From assembly GCF_001990485.1 (NCBI RefSeq), contig NZ_LBFC01000018.1, forward strand, positions 124,001 to 188,000: a DNA stretch of 64,000 nucleotides, written 5' to 3'. The translations under genes were made by a program, and so were the position numbers. Numbering within the stretch: position 1 is the stretch's first letter; each line of letters opens with the position of its first letter. Positions 33,693 through 42,291 of the stretch are shown here, piece by piece. Under the pieces are notes generated by a model. It made no database searches. It was not told the origin of the DNA and saw only the letters and a list, made by a program, of their open reading frames with translations. This DNA is from Thermosipho affectus. GTDB lineage: Bacteria; Thermotogota; Thermotogae; Thermotogales; Fervidobacteriaceae.

Positions 33693-34306
33693 AGTTAGGA
33701 ACTACTTCTTGGCTTTTTCCAGGCACTTATCTTGAAAATGTAAAAGTTATAGCAGATAAGGTGGATTTTGTGGAATTTTTGGTGTTTAGCTGGGATACAA
33801 ATACAAAGAATATTTTTTTGAACGAAATAGAAGATTTAAAGGAAATAGCAGAAGAATTTAATCTTGAGTATAACGTTCACTTACCAACAGATTGTATTTT
33901 TAACGTTGAAAAAGCCTTTTGTTTTTTTGAAAATAGTAGATTGGAAATTTCAAATTACATCGTACATCCGTTAGATGGTATAGAGGTGTTTTTAAAAAAA
34001 TCTGAGAAGATATTAGTTGAAAATTTGAAAGAAGATATTTTTTTACACGATAGGACAGTTTTTGACATAGGACATCATTTGCTTGGGACAAAGGTTACGG
34101 AGAATTTTTTAAAAAATTCAATAGAATACCATGTCATGGGTGTTTCAAATGGGAAAGACCATCTTAAATTGGACAAAGATACTTTGGAAGTAGTAAAGAA
34201 AAAGTTGAAATATTCACCAAATTTAGAGTATGTGTGTTTTGAAGTATTTGACTTAAGAGATTTTTTGCATTCACTAACTCTTTGGAGGGATAGTTTTGAT
34301 TTATGA
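33689..34306 (+). CDS. cbiR: CbiR-like cobamide-remodelling protein (AP2Ec/TIM-barrel)
   Basis: 205 residues, an AP-endonuclease-2/xylose-isomerase-like barrel. Candidate metal ligands occur in the expected order: His64 (VHLP), His93 (VHPLD), Glu111 (VENL), Asp126 and His129 (FDIGHH), His148 (YHVMG), His158 (DHLKL), Glu185 (FEVFD). This fold in a corrinoid operon matches CbiR, which cleaves the lower-ligand side of cobamides to give a cobinamide-level product for rebuilding. It lies between cobU and cobS with overlapping ends, so it works with them. CbiR is a recent family and assignment rests on fold plus context rather than a signature I know by heart. Confidence 0.7.
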   Translation: MKLGTTSWLFPGTYLENVKVIADKVDFVEFLVFSWDTNTKNIFLNEIEDLKEIAEEFNLEYNVHLPTDCIFNVEKAFCFFENSRLEISNYIVHPLDGIEVFLKKSEKILVENLKEDIFLHDRTVFDIGHHLLGTKVTENFLKNSIEYHVMGVSNGKDHLKLDKDTLEVVKKKLKYSPNLEYVCFEVFDLRDFLHSLTLWRDSFDL

Positions 34307-34988
34307 TTTTTTACTTTCGTTGGCGTTTATATCTAGGATTCCAATTAAAGTTAGATATTCTGAAAGAAGGATGAAAAACATTCCCGGGTATTTCCCACTT
34401 GTGGGATATATTCCCGGGATTATTTTTTTCTTAGGGGGTTATTTTGAAAATTTTTTTGTTAAAATAATTTTCTTAATTTTGGGATATTATTTTTTTGATC
34501 TCTTTCATTTTGATGGATTTTTGGATACAATAGATGGCTTTTTGAATCAATCAAATAAGGAGAAACGACTTGAAATAATGTCTAAAGGAGACGTTGGGGC
34601 TTTTGCCGTGTTTTTTGGGGCATTGTATATTGTTATATTTTGGAATCTGTATTTTACACTTTCACCAACTTTCTTTTTTTACTCTTCGGTGTTTGGAAGG
34701 TATGCTATGGTTTCGTTGATGGCTTTTTCAAAACCTGCCAAAGAAAAAGGACTTGGTGCTATATTTTATCCATTTGAAAGGAAAAATTTAATTTATTCAA
34801 CCGTGTTTTTAATGCCTTTATTGTTTATCATAAAATACTTTGTCGTGTCGTTTTTTATTACTTTTTTATTTTCCTATTTTATGAGCATTATATCTAAAAA
34901 AAAGATAGGTGGTATTACAGGGGATGTTTTGGGGGCAACTTGTATTATAACAAGTGAGTTACTCTTAGTGATTTTGGGGGTGATATAG
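34296..34988 (+). CDS. cobS: Adenosylcobinamide-GDP ribazoletransferase (cobalamin synthase)
   Basis: 230 residues, polytopic membrane protein. The hallmark HFDGFLDTIDGFL near residues 70-82 is the CobS Asp-rich motif (DGxxDTxDG), and KGDVGAFAVFF near 95-105 is also typical. It joins AdoCbi-GDP to alpha-ribazole (phosphate), completing the nucleotide loop at the membrane. It has a TTG start at 34296 after GGAGGG, overlapping the CbiR-like gene by 11 bases. The operon supplies CobU upstream, but no CobT is present to make alpha-ribazole-phosphate. Confidence 0.93.
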   Translation: MIYDFLLSLAFISRIPIKVRYSERRMKNIPGYFPLVGYIPGIIFFLGGYFENFFVKIIFLILGYYFFDLFHFDGFLDTIDGFLNQSNKEKRLEIMSKGDVGAFAVFFGALYIVIFWNLYFTLSPTFFFYSSVFGRYAMVSLMAFSKPAKEKGLGAIFYPFERKNLIYSTVFLMPLLFIIKYFVVSFFITFLFSYFMSIISKKKIGGITGDVLGATCIITSELLLVILGVI

Positions 34989-36376
34989 TGGTATTAATGA
35001 TCCAGGGGACTGCTTCAAACGTTGGAAAGTCTATTATTTCCACAGCTTTATGTAGATATTTTACAAAAAAAGGTTTAGATGTAGTGCCGTTTAAGGCGCA
35101 AAATATATCCTTAAACAGTGTGGTAAGTAAAGAAGAAGGAGAGATGGCAGTTGCTCAATATGTCCAAGCAGTTGCTTGTAATAAAAAGCCTAGTGTATTA
35201 ATGAATCCCATACTTTTAAAGCCAGATGTAGATGGTGTTCAATTAGTAGTAAATGGAAAGCCAATAAAAAATGTGGAAAGTAAAAAGTATATGTATTCAG
35301 ATAAAGAATGGATTTTAGATCAAGCATTAAAAGCATTGTACAAGTTGTTGGAAAAACATGAGTTGGTAATAATTGAAGGTTCTGGAAGTGCAGCTGAAAT
35401 AAATATAAAGGATATTTCAAATATGGCGATTGCAAAGGCGGTAAATGCACCGGTGATTTTGATATCTAATATTGAAATGGGTGGGGCGTTTGCACAGATA
35501 GCAGGTGCTATGGTGTTATTTGGTAAGTTTGAAAAAAGCATTGTTAAGGGCTTTATTTTTAACAAGTTTAGAGGGGATAAATCTGTTCTTGGGGACTCTC
35601 CCAAAAAATTTGGTGAAAGGTTTAATTTAAAATATTTTGGAACAGTGGAATACTTTAAACACTATCTTCCTGAAGAAGACCTGTTTTTTGAAAAAGAGGG
35701 AATTGGTGATTTAAAAGTGGATATTTTAAAACTTCCTCATATTTCAAATTCTTTTGAATTTGAACCTTTATTTTTAAATACAAATGCAAAATTTGTTGAA
35801 AACATTCGTGAAGATGTGGATTTAGTTATAATTCCCGGAACAAAGTCAACTATCTTTGATTTAGAATGGATAAAACAAAGGAAAGATCAAATAAATGGAG
35901 CACTTTTAAATGGAGCCTTTTTACTTGGAATATGTGGTGGATATCAGATGTTGGGAAAAAAGATTGTATACAATGGTAAATGCTATGAGGGATTGGGATA
36001 CTTAAACTTAAAAACAATTTTCTTAGAGACAAAAATTTTGAGGAATATAGTTGCAAAGGAAATGCTTTTTAATACGGATATAGAGGGTTTTGAAATTCAC
36101 CATGGAAGAACAATATCGCATGAGAGTCCTTTTTTGTTATACGATAACGGAAAATTAGATGGAGCTATTAAGGGAAGGATATTTGGAGGCTATACACATA
36201 ATTTGTTTAAAAATAAAGAATTTTTGAAAAAGTTTTTAAATTACATTAGAAAAAATAGAGGGTATAATACAAAAGATTTGTCATTGTTTACGCTTGAAGA
36301 AGAAATAGATAGGGTAAGTGATTACATAATAGGGCAGATAGATATAAAGGAGATAGAAAATGTTATTGGTCTTTAG
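34988..36376 (+). CDS. cbiP: Adenosylcobyric acid synthase (glutamine-hydrolysing)
   Basis: 462 residues, slightly short for CobQ/CbiP (about 490). The N-terminal ATPase-like domain starts QGTASNVGKSIIS, the family's P-loop. The C-terminal class-I glutaminase-like domain carries GICGGYQMLG with the nucleophilic Cys and IHHGRT with the catalytic-type His. It amidates four side-chain carboxylates of adenosylcobyrinic a,c-diamide. The GTG start overlaps the cobS stop by one base; an in-frame ATG nine bases later is an alternative. Confidence 0.93.
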   Translation: MVLMIQGTASNVGKSIISTALCRYFTKKGLDVVPFKAQNISLNSVVSKEEGEMAVAQYVQAVACNKKPSVLMNPILLKPDVDGVQLVVNGKPIKNVESKKYMYSDKEWILDQALKALYKLLEKHELVIIEGSGSAAEINIKDISNMAIAKAVNAPVILISNIEMGGAFAQIAGAMVLFGKFEKSIVKGFIFNKFRGDKSVLGDSPKKFGERFNLKYFGTVEYFKHYLPEEDLFFEKEGIGDLKVDILKLPHISNSFEFEPLFLNTNAKFVENIREDVDLVIIPGTKSTIFDLEWIKQRKDQINGALLNGAFLLGICGGYQMLGKKIVYNGKCYEGLGYLNLKTIFLETKILRNIVAKEMLFNTDIEGFEIHHGRTISHESPFLLYDNGKLDGAIKGRIFGGYTHNLFKNKEFLKKFLNYIRKNRGYNTKDLSLFTLEEEIDRVSDYIIGQIDIKEIENVIGL

Positions 36377-37196
36377 TTTGTTGGTGGATTTAGTTTTGGG
36401 TGAGTTTCCAAGTATTATTCATCCAGTTATTTACATGGGGTTTTTAGGAAAAAGAGTAGAAAAGATGAAAAATTTTAGATTTTTTTGGGGAATGTTTTCT
36501 TTATTATTAGAGCTATTTTTTTGGTTTTTTGTTTGTAGATTAACTATGAAAGTTAGTGAATTTTTTGGTATATATTTTCTTTCGTCGACTTTTTCTATAA
36601 AGGCTTTGTATAGACATGTGGAACGGTGTAAAACAGACGATGAGAAGGTTTTAAAAAGACACGTATCTTTTATTGTCAGTAGAGATGTTTCAATGCTTAA
36701 CAAAAATCAGCTGTACTCTGCTGCACTTGAAAGTCTTTCTGAAAATATTTCAGATAGTATAGTAGCACCGTTATTTTATTATTTGCTCTTTGGTGTTTGT
36801 GGTGCACTGATTTATAGGGTAGTTAATACGTATGATGCACTTTTTGGATATAGAACAAAAAGATACGAATGGTTTGGAAAATTTGCTGCAAGATGCGATG
36901 ATATCTTGAACTTTATACCAGCAAGATTAACAGCCCTTCTTATTGTTCCATTTAATTTTAAATCTATTTTATATCTAAAAAAATACAGAAAAATAAAAAT
37001 AAATGCAATGTATCCCATGGCGGCTTTTGCTGGTGTGTTAAATTTGGGATTTGAAAAGGTGGGAGTTTACAAACTTGAAGGAAAAAAAGTGGAGAGAGAA
37101 GATATAGATAGAGGATTAAAGTTGTATAAAAAGGTGGTATTTGTATGGATAATTTTAATAATGGTCATGGAGGTATTAAAGAAAAAGATATATTAG
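36360..37196 (+). CDS. cbiB: Adenosylcobinamide-phosphate synthase
   Basis: 278 residues, membrane protein with about five helices. The segment VNTYDALFGYRTKRYEWFGKFAARCDDILNFIPARLTA, split over residues about 160-197, is the conserved CbiB loop (positions given because the run is long; key residues are Asp-Asp, Pro-Ala-Arg). It attaches aminopropanol phosphate, made by CobD, to cobyric acid. The ATG at 36360 overlaps cbiP by 17 bases with AAGGAG upstream. Its 3' end overlaps cobD by 52 bases, an unusually long overlap. Confidence 0.93.
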   Translation: MLLVFSLLVDLVLGEFPSIIHPVIYMGFLGKRVEKMKNFRFFWGMFSLLLELFFWFFVCRLTMKVSEFFGIYFLSSTFSIKALYRHVERCKTDDEKVLKRHVSFIVSRDVSMLNKNQLYSAALESLSENISDSIVAPLFYYLLFGVCGALIYRVVNTYDALFGYRTKRYEWFGKFAARCDDILNFIPARLTALLIVPFNFKSILYLKKYRKIKINAMYPMAAFAGVLNLGFEKVGVYKLEGKKVEREDIDRGLKLYKKVVFVWIILIMVMEVLKKKIY

Positions 37197-38146
37197 ATTT
37201 TTCAATTTCTGTTAATCCTTTGAGGTTAAGTTGGATAGAAAAACTTCCGTTTGAAAACCTTTTTAGATATACATATATACAATGGATTGAAGAAAAGTTT
37301 TATAAACATTTTAATGGAGTTGTTGTGGCTGGTGCAACTGAAGCATTTCACATAGTTGGATATCATATTTTGAATGATGCGTATGTAATAATACCACGTC
37401 CAAACTATCTAGATTATTTTAAAGTTGCAAAATTTTCATCAAAATATATAGATAGTCCTTGGTATTTTGTAAAAAAGAAGTTTGATTTAAATATTTTGGA
37501 GGAAAGTATAAAATGTGGAAAAAGAAAAAACAAAAAAGTTGCGGTGTTTTTAGGGAACCCAAACAATCCTACAGGTATTTATCAAGATCTGCATGAATTG
37601 ATTAAATTAAATGAAGATGTGATTTTTATTATCGATGAAGCATTTATTGATTTTGTTGGAAAATGCGTGGATATAGATTATGAAAATGTTGTAAGAATAA
37701 GGACTTTTACAAAGTTTTTTGGAATACCAGGTATTAGGGTAGGATATGTGATTTCTAAAAAATTCGAGAACATTTTCAAAAGGTATAGGATGGAGTGGGG
37801 AGTAGGTGGAATGGGATATACCTTTTTGGAAAAATTGTTGGATAATTTAAAAGGTTTGAAGGATTTTACTTTAAAAACACATGAGTTTATAGTTGCTCAA
37901 AAAAAACTTTTTGAAGATTTTATATACGTTAAATCAGATGCAAATTATTTTTTGATTGATGTGAAAAATGTAGGGAAATTTTTAAATTTTTCACTTGAAA
38001 ATAAAGTTTATGTTAGAGATGCAAGAAACTTTGGATTAAATTTGGTACGTGTTGGAATAAAAAATAAGGAAGATAATAAAGTGCTTTTAAATACTTTAAA
38101 GAAATGGAGGGATATTTGTGATTCACGTTTATACAGGAAATGGTAA
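37145..38146 (+). CDS. cobD: Threonine-phosphate decarboxylase CobD (PLP-dependent)
   Basis: 333 residues, aminotransferase class I/II fold. The N-terminal HGG motif (residues 8-10) and DFSISVNP near 18-25 are typical of CobD. GNPNNPTG lies at 137-144 and the PLP lysine is Lys190 in RTFTKFFGIPG. It decarboxylates L-threonine O-3-phosphate to aminopropanol phosphate for CbiB. The start cannot move downstream past HGG, so the 52-base overlap with cbiB is real in this sequence. A histidinol-phosphate aminotransferase assignment is possible by homology but is unlikely in this context. Confidence 0.9.
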   Translation: MDNFNNGHGGIKEKDILDFSISVNPLRLSWIEKLPFENLFRYTYIQWIEEKFYKHFNGVVVAGATEAFHIVGYHILNDAYVIIPRPNYLDYFKVAKFSSKYIDSPWYFVKKKFDLNILEESIKCGKRKNKKVAVFLGNPNNPTGIYQDLHELIKLNEDVIFIIDEAFIDFVGKCVDIDYENVVRIRTFTKFFGIPGIRVGYVISKKFENIFKRYRMEWGVGGMGYTFLEKLLDNLKGLKDFTLKTHEFIVAQKKLFEDFIYVKSDANYFLIDVKNVGKFLNFSLENKVYVRDARNFGLNLVRVGIKNKEDNKVLLNTLKKWRDICDSRLYRKW

Positions 38147-38612
38147 GGGAAAGACAACAGCTGCTTTTGGCCTTGCACTTAGAGCGGCATGTGCTGGAAA
38201 AAAGGTTTTTGTAGGTCAATTTGTAAAGGGAATGGAATATAGTGAATTAAAGGTACCAGAGTATATTCCAAACATAACGGTGGAACAATTTGGAAGAAAT
38301 TGTTTTATTTTTAATAAGCCAACAAAAGAAGATATAGATGCAGCACAAAATGGATTTAAAAGGATAAAAGAAATAGTAAATGAATATGACGTGGTAATAT
38401 TAGATGAAATAAATATTGCCATTTATTACAATTTAATTAGTGTAGATGAGGTTTTAAAATTTTTAAAAGAAATAAAAGATGTAGAAATAGTGTTAACTGG
38501 TAGGTATGCACCAAAGGAGTTTATTGATATAGCAGACCTTGTAACGGAAATGCGCGAGATAAAACATTATTACAAAAAAGGTATAAAAGCAAGAAAAGGA
38601 ATAGAATTTTAA
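38118..38612 (+). CDS. cobA: Cob(I)yrinic acid a,c-diamide adenosyltransferase (BtuR/CobA)
   Basis: 164 residues. The P-loop GNGKGKTTAAFG near residues 8-19 and VVILDEIN near 92-99 match BtuR/CobO. It adds the adenosyl group to the cobalt, which the kinase CobU and later enzymes require. It has a GTG start after GGAGGG and overlaps cobD by 29 bases; last gene of the operon. The 3' end merges into a palindrome at 38607-38633. Confidence 0.93.
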   Translation: MIHVYTGNGKGKTTAAFGLALRAACAGKKVFVGQFVKGMEYSELKVPEYIPNITVEQFGRNCFIFNKPTKEDIDAAQNGFKRIKEIVNEYDVVILDEINIAIYYNLISVDEVLKFLKEIKDVEIVLTGRYAPKEFIDIADLVTEMREIKHYYKKGIKARKGIEF

Positions 38613-38633
38613 TTGGAAATATTTCCATTAAAA
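38607..38633 (+). repeat. AT-rich palindrome at the end of the corrinoid operon
   Basis: TTTTAATTGGAAAT is followed directly by ATTTCCATTAAAA, an inverted repeat with a one-base bulge that contains the cobA stop codon. It has no T-tract, so it is a weak terminator or 3' stabilising structure at best. Confidence 0.4.
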
Positions 38634-38700
38634 TGCAAGAAAATAGCGAGTATATGTTGTTTTATAAAATAATTTACATTTTTTATTATTCAAATTTTTA

Positions 38701-38709
38701 TGATATTAT
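38701..38709 (+). promoter_or_regulatory. Extended -10 promoter of the subtilase gene
   Basis: TGATATTAT lies 37 bases before ATG 38746, with AAAGGGGGGA as ribosome binding site. The rest of the gap (38634-38700) is AT-rich without other recognised sites. Confidence 0.4.
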
Positions 38710-38745
38710 TTTACACGTCAACTTTTTAAAAGGGGGGATTTTTAG

Positions 38746-40419
38746 ATGAAAAAAGTTTTATGGGTATTGTTAGCTTTGGTTGGATTTTTATTTTTTGGTT
38801 GTATGAATTCTGTGGGGAAAAGTATACCTGATCCATTTAGTTATTTGCAGGGAAAGAGATTGGAAGATATTAGCAAGGTATCAGCAAAAGCTACAGGATA
38901 TGCAACTGTTTACGGTACTGTAAAGCTTCCAGATGGTACCTATGCACCTAATTTTTTGGTTAGTGACAAACTTTTAAAATCAAAAGGTGTGGAGTATGTT
39001 GAAGGAGAGTATGTGGTTTATACAGAAGGTAGCCTGAGTATTTTATCCAAAATGGGGATTTCTGTAGAAAGAACTTATGATGTTAGAGAAAATGGAAAAC
39101 AAGGTCATATTTTGGTGATAAAAGCAGATAAAATGCAGGCAGAAGCGTTAAAGAAAATTTCCGGTGTAAAATATGTAGAGCCCAATTATATTTATAGAGC
39201 ATACGCCGTTCCAAATGATACGTATTACAGTTATCAGTGGCATTATGATGCGATTAACCTTCCAAAGACTTGGGATGTTATAAAGAGCGCAAATGTGATT
39301 GTTGCAGTTGTGGATACAGGTGTAAGTTTTACACATCCAGATTTGCAAGGTATATTTGTACAAGGGTATGATTTTGTGGATAATGACTCTGATCCAACGG
39401 ATCCTGCACAAGATGTAAGTCATGGTACACATGTTACTGGTACAATTGCCGCTTTGAGTAATAATGGAAAAGGTGTAGCAGGCGTCAATTGGGGAGGATA
39501 TGGAATTAAGATAATGCCCATAAGGGTATTGGGGGCAGATGGTTCTGGAACTCTTGATGCAGTTGCACAAGGTGTAAGATATGCAGCAGATCACGGTGCA
39601 AAGATAATCAATATGAGCCTTGGTGGAGGAGGAGATTCTCAAATTTTGAAAGATGCAATTCAGTATGCGTACAATAAAGGAGTTACAATTATTTGTGCGG
39701 CGGGTAATGAAAATGGCCCAGTATCGTATCCGGCAAGATACCCAGAGACAATAGCGGTAAGTGCAGTTAGATATGATCTTCAAAGGGCACCATATTCAAA
39801 TTACGGTCCAGAAGTTGATGTTGCAGCACCGGGTGGAGATACAAGTGTAGATCAAAACGGTGATGGATATGCAGACGGAGTGTTAAGTACAACTTGGACA
39901 CCAAACAACGGGGATACGTATATGTTCTTGCAGGGAACATCAATGGCTGCCCCACATGTTGCAGGTGTTGCAGCATTGTTATACGCTTCAGGAAAGACCA
40001 CACCAGAGGAAATAAGATCAGCATTAAAAAATACGGCAAAGGATTTAGGACCAACTGGTGAGGATGATTACTATGGTGCAGGTTTGGTAGATGCATATGC
40101 TGCAATAAATTACAATGGAGGGGAAAGTGCGCCAAATCCGAATCCTCAACCATCTAATATTGAAACAAAAGTTTTTGTGTTGAGGTATGATTTTTGGTCT
40201 GGACGATATTATGTGGTAAGTGAAATGGGAAGTATTTCAAATGGTCAATATACATTAAATTCTGTAACACCAGGATATTATTCATATGTATGTGCATGGA
40301 GAGATTACAACAACAACGGAACAATAGATACAGGAGATTACTTTGGATATAAAGGTACATATACATTCTACAGTAATAGATCGTACAGGATAGATCTACA
40401 AATGTCCGTAGAACAATAA
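38746..40419 (+). CDS. Lipid-anchored subtilisin-like serine protease (S8, fervidolysin-like)
   Basis: 557 residues. The signal peptide ends in a lipobox, LFFGC with Cys19, so the mature enzyme is probably lipid-anchored. A propeptide of about 130 residues (30-155) precedes the catalytic domain with Asp190 (VVDTGVSFTHPD), His226 (SHGTHVTG), oxyanion Asn321 (AAGNENG) and Ser399 (GTSMAAPHVAG). An Asp/Asn-rich insertion at 367-378 looks calcium-binding. After a PNPNPQPS linker, a C-terminal beta domain (472-557) contains DYNNNGTIDTGDYFG, another likely calcium loop. It probably degrades external protein. It is a lone gene with a strong terminator. Confidence 0.92.
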   Translation: MKKVLWVLLALVGFLFFGCMNSVGKSIPDPFSYLQGKRLEDISKVSAKATGYATVYGTVKLPDGTYAPNFLVSDKLLKSKGVEYVEGEYVVYTEGSLSILSKMGISVERTYDVRENGKQGHILVIKADKMQAEALKKISGVKYVEPNYIYRAYAVPNDTYYSYQWHYDAINLPKTWDVIKSANVIVAVVDTGVSFTHPDLQGIFVQGYDFVDNDSDPTDPAQDVSHGTHVTGTIAALSNNGKGVAGVNWGGYGIKIMPIRVLGADGSGTLDAVAQGVRYAADHGAKIINMSLGGGGDSQILKDAIQYAYNKGVTIICAAGNENGPVSYPARYPETIAVSAVRYDLQRAPYSNYGPEVDVAAPGGDTSVDQNGDGYADGVLSTTWTPNNGDTYMFLQGTSMAAPHVAGVAALLYASGKTTPEEIRSALKNTAKDLGPTGEDDYYGAGLVDAYAAINYNGGESAPNPNPQPSNIETKVFVLRYDFWSGRYYVVSEMGSISNGQYTLNSVTPGYYSYVCAWRDYNNNGTIDTGDYFGYKGTYTFYSNRSYRIDLQMSVEQ

Positions 40420-40428
40420 AAGATGAAA

Positions 40429-40453
40429 CCCCCGGTATATCCGGGGGATTTTT
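40429..40453 (+). terminator. Intrinsic terminator of the subtilase gene
   Basis: Perfect 7-bp stem CCCCCGG / CCGGGGG with a five-base loop and ATTTTT tail. On the other strand only TTT follows, so it may also slow polymerase leaving the convergent glpX gene. Confidence 0.92.
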
Positions 40454-40466
40454 GATTTAATGATAA

Positions 40467-41483
40467 TTATTTTGGTTTTTTACCGTTTATAAATCTTACT
40501 TCGCCTTCACTTTTTAGAGGAATTGTTTTGTATTTCAAATTGTGGTGAGAAATTATCTTTCTCAATGTCTTTGTTTTAGAGCGCATTACTATTGATTCTG
40601 TTATTGCTACATTTTTTGAATATTTAACACCTCTTAAAAGATCGCCATCTGTTACGCCTGTTGCCGCAAATATTACATTATCACTTTTTATTAAATCATC
40701 TGTTTTATACACTTTGTCAAGGTCATAGCCTTTTTCTGTTAATTCATTTCTTTCTTTTTCGTCTATTGGCCAAAGTTTTATTTGAATTTCTCCACCCAAG
40801 GACTTTAATGCAGCCGCCGCTAGAATGGCTTCAGGTGATCCTCCTATTCCAATATATATATCCACATAACTTTCTGGTAGTGCAGTTGCAATAGCCGCTG
40901 CGATATCTCCGTCGCTTATTAGTTTTATTCTAGCGCCTACTTTTCTTACTTCTTCAATTATTTCTCTATGTCTATCTCTGTTTAATATTACAACTGTAAG
41001 TTCGGAAATATCTATGTTTAAAATAGCCGCAGCAACCCTTAAATTTTCACGTATAGATGCGTTTATATCTAACTTTCCTGCAAGTTCTGGCCCAACGGCA
41101 AGTTTGTAAGAGTAAAACGTTGGCAGGTATTCAATTGCTCCCCTATCTGTTGCAGCCATAACACTTATTGCGTTTGGAAGTCCGTATGCAACTAACCTTG
41201 TTCCATCGACAGGATCAACAGCTATATCGAGCTCTGGTGTATTCTCTTCCCAATTTCCCACTTGCTCTCCTATGTATAACATGGGTGCCTTGTCTTTTTC
41301 TCCTTCGCCAATAACCACGACACCTTGCATATCTATGTAATCTAACATTCCTCTCATTGCATCACTAGCCATTTTGTCCACCATTTCTTTATTTCCTCTA
41401 CCTAAGTATCTGCTAGACATTAGTGCGGCTGCTTCTGTTACCCTTACCAACTCCAGTGTTATTTCCTTGGAAAGTCCCGACAT
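40467..41483 (-). CDS. glpX: Fructose-1,6-bisphosphatase class II (GlpX)
   Basis: 338 residues. The metal-binding blocks GEGEKDKAPMLYIGEQVG (near 58-75) and DPVDGTRLVAYG (near 87-98) define class II FBPase; later IGIGGSPEAILAAAALK and FAATGVTDGDLLRGV are also typical. It dephosphorylates fructose 1,6-bisphosphate in gluconeogenesis. I place the start at ATG 41483 after GTGGGGGTG; upstream in-frame codons up to 41606 lie within and beyond the promoter. A near-consensus promoter with an extended -10 lies at 41545-41517. Some GlpX enzymes also act on sedoheptulose bisphosphate. Confidence 0.95.
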   Translation of the reverse strand: MSGLSKEITLELVRVTEAAALMSSRYLGRGNKEMVDKMASDAMRGMLDYIDMQGVVVIGEGEKDKAPMLYIGEQVGNWEENTPELDIAVDPVDGTRLVAYGLPNAISVMAATDRGAIEYLPTFYSYKLAVGPELAGKLDINASIRENLRVAAAILNIDISELTVVILNRDRHREIIEEVRKVGARIKLISDGDIAAAIATALPESYVDIYIGIGGSPEAILAAAALKSLGGEIQIKLWPIDEKERNELTEKGYDLDKVYKTDDLIKSDNVIFAATGVTDGDLLRGVKYSKNVAITESIVMRSKTKTLRKIISHHNLKYKTIPLKSEGEVRFINGKKPK

Positions 41484-41516
41484 TTTTACACCCCCACGTG
41501 TTTTATTTACAGGATA

Positions 41517-41545
41517 ATTATAGCATTGCGTAAATGAAAAGTAAA
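41517..41545 (-). promoter_or_regulatory. Promoter of glpX
   Basis: On the minus strand TTTACT (41545-41540), a 17-base spacer, and TGC-TATAAT with TATAAT at 41522-41517. It is an extended -10 promoter with a fair -35. Confidence 0.7.
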
Positions 41546-41598
41546 ATATTGTATACATATGGTTAATTATGTTTTTTTCAAATTTTTTTTTATAACCA

Positions 41599-42291
41599 TT
41601 ATTCAAGAGCTTTCATAGCCGTTTTGTAATCTATTTCGATCCAATCACCTTTTTTTAAGTTAAAATCATATAGATTTAGATTTCCTATTCTTATTCGTTC
41701 TATTTTTTTGTAAAAAAGACCTAAAGATTTTAGTAGTAATTTTACTTCATGATATTTACCCTCTGTAATTATTATAGATATTAAATTGTTATCTATCTCT
41801 TTAATTATTGCAGGTTTAAAAGATCTGCCGTTTTTCAAGGTGATACCTTTTTTTGCCTTTTTAATCATTTCAACTGTGAGCATACCATTGATTTCCACAA
41901 GGTATTCTTTTTCTACGTTATATTTTGGTGAAATTACTTTGTGTGTAAATTCACCATCATTTGTTATTAATAGTAATCCTTCTACATCTTTATCAAGTCT
42001 TCCTGCAATATGAAGATTTTCAACGTAAGGATGTGTGATAAATTCGAATATGTTTCTCTCGTATTCGGATTTACTTGAAGTATATCCAGATGGCTTGTTA
42101 AATATTATATAAACTTTGTGGTATGGAGTTATTGTTTGGTCATTTACTTTTATTATATCGTTGTAATTTACCTTAAATTCTGGATTTTTGATTATTATTC
42201 CATTTACGGAAACTATTCCTGCTTTAATAATTTTTTTTACGTCTTTTCTAGAACCAACTTTTGCATTTGCCAAAAACTTATCTAGACGCAT
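41599..42291 (-). CDS. Pseudouridine synthase, RsuA/RluB/RluE/RluF family
   Basis: 230 residues. An N-terminal S4 RNA-binding domain (about 1-55, RLDKFLANAKVGSRKDVKKII) is followed by the catalytic domain with AGRLDKDVEGLLLITNDGEF near residues 96-115 containing the active-site Asp, and EGKYHEVKLLLKSLG near 180. It isomerises a uridine in rRNA; the target (16S or 23S) is not certain. ATG 42291 follows GAGGCG, overlapping folP by 14 bases; the codon at 42306 lies on the ribosome binding site and is rejected. Confidence 0.9.
   Translation of the reverse strand: MRLDKFLANAKVGSRKDVKKIIKAGIVSVNGIIIKNPEFKVNYNDIIKVNDQTITPYHKVYIIFNKPSGYTSSKSEYERNIFEFITHPYVENLHIAGRLDKDVEGLLLITNDGEFTHKVISPKYNVEKEYLVEINGMLTVEMIKKAKKGITLKNGRSFKPAIIKEIDNNLISIIITEGKYHEVKLLLKSLGLFYKKIERIRIGNLNLYDFNLKKGDWIEIDYKTAMKALE

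Noticed and set aside
38607-38633. Strong terminator after the corrinoid operon
   Set aside because: The inverted repeat is AT-rich and lacks a T-tract, so it was listed only as a palindrome.
39148-39783. A 211-codon minus-strand frame within the subtilase gene
   Set aside because: It is antisense to clear catalytic motifs and is rich in Cys, Ile and Tyr as expected of a shadow frame.
41484-41606. N-terminal extension of GlpX
   Set aside because: The extra codons cover the promoter and leader and overlap the pseudouridine synthase gene end; the ATG with a strong ribosome binding site is at 41483.
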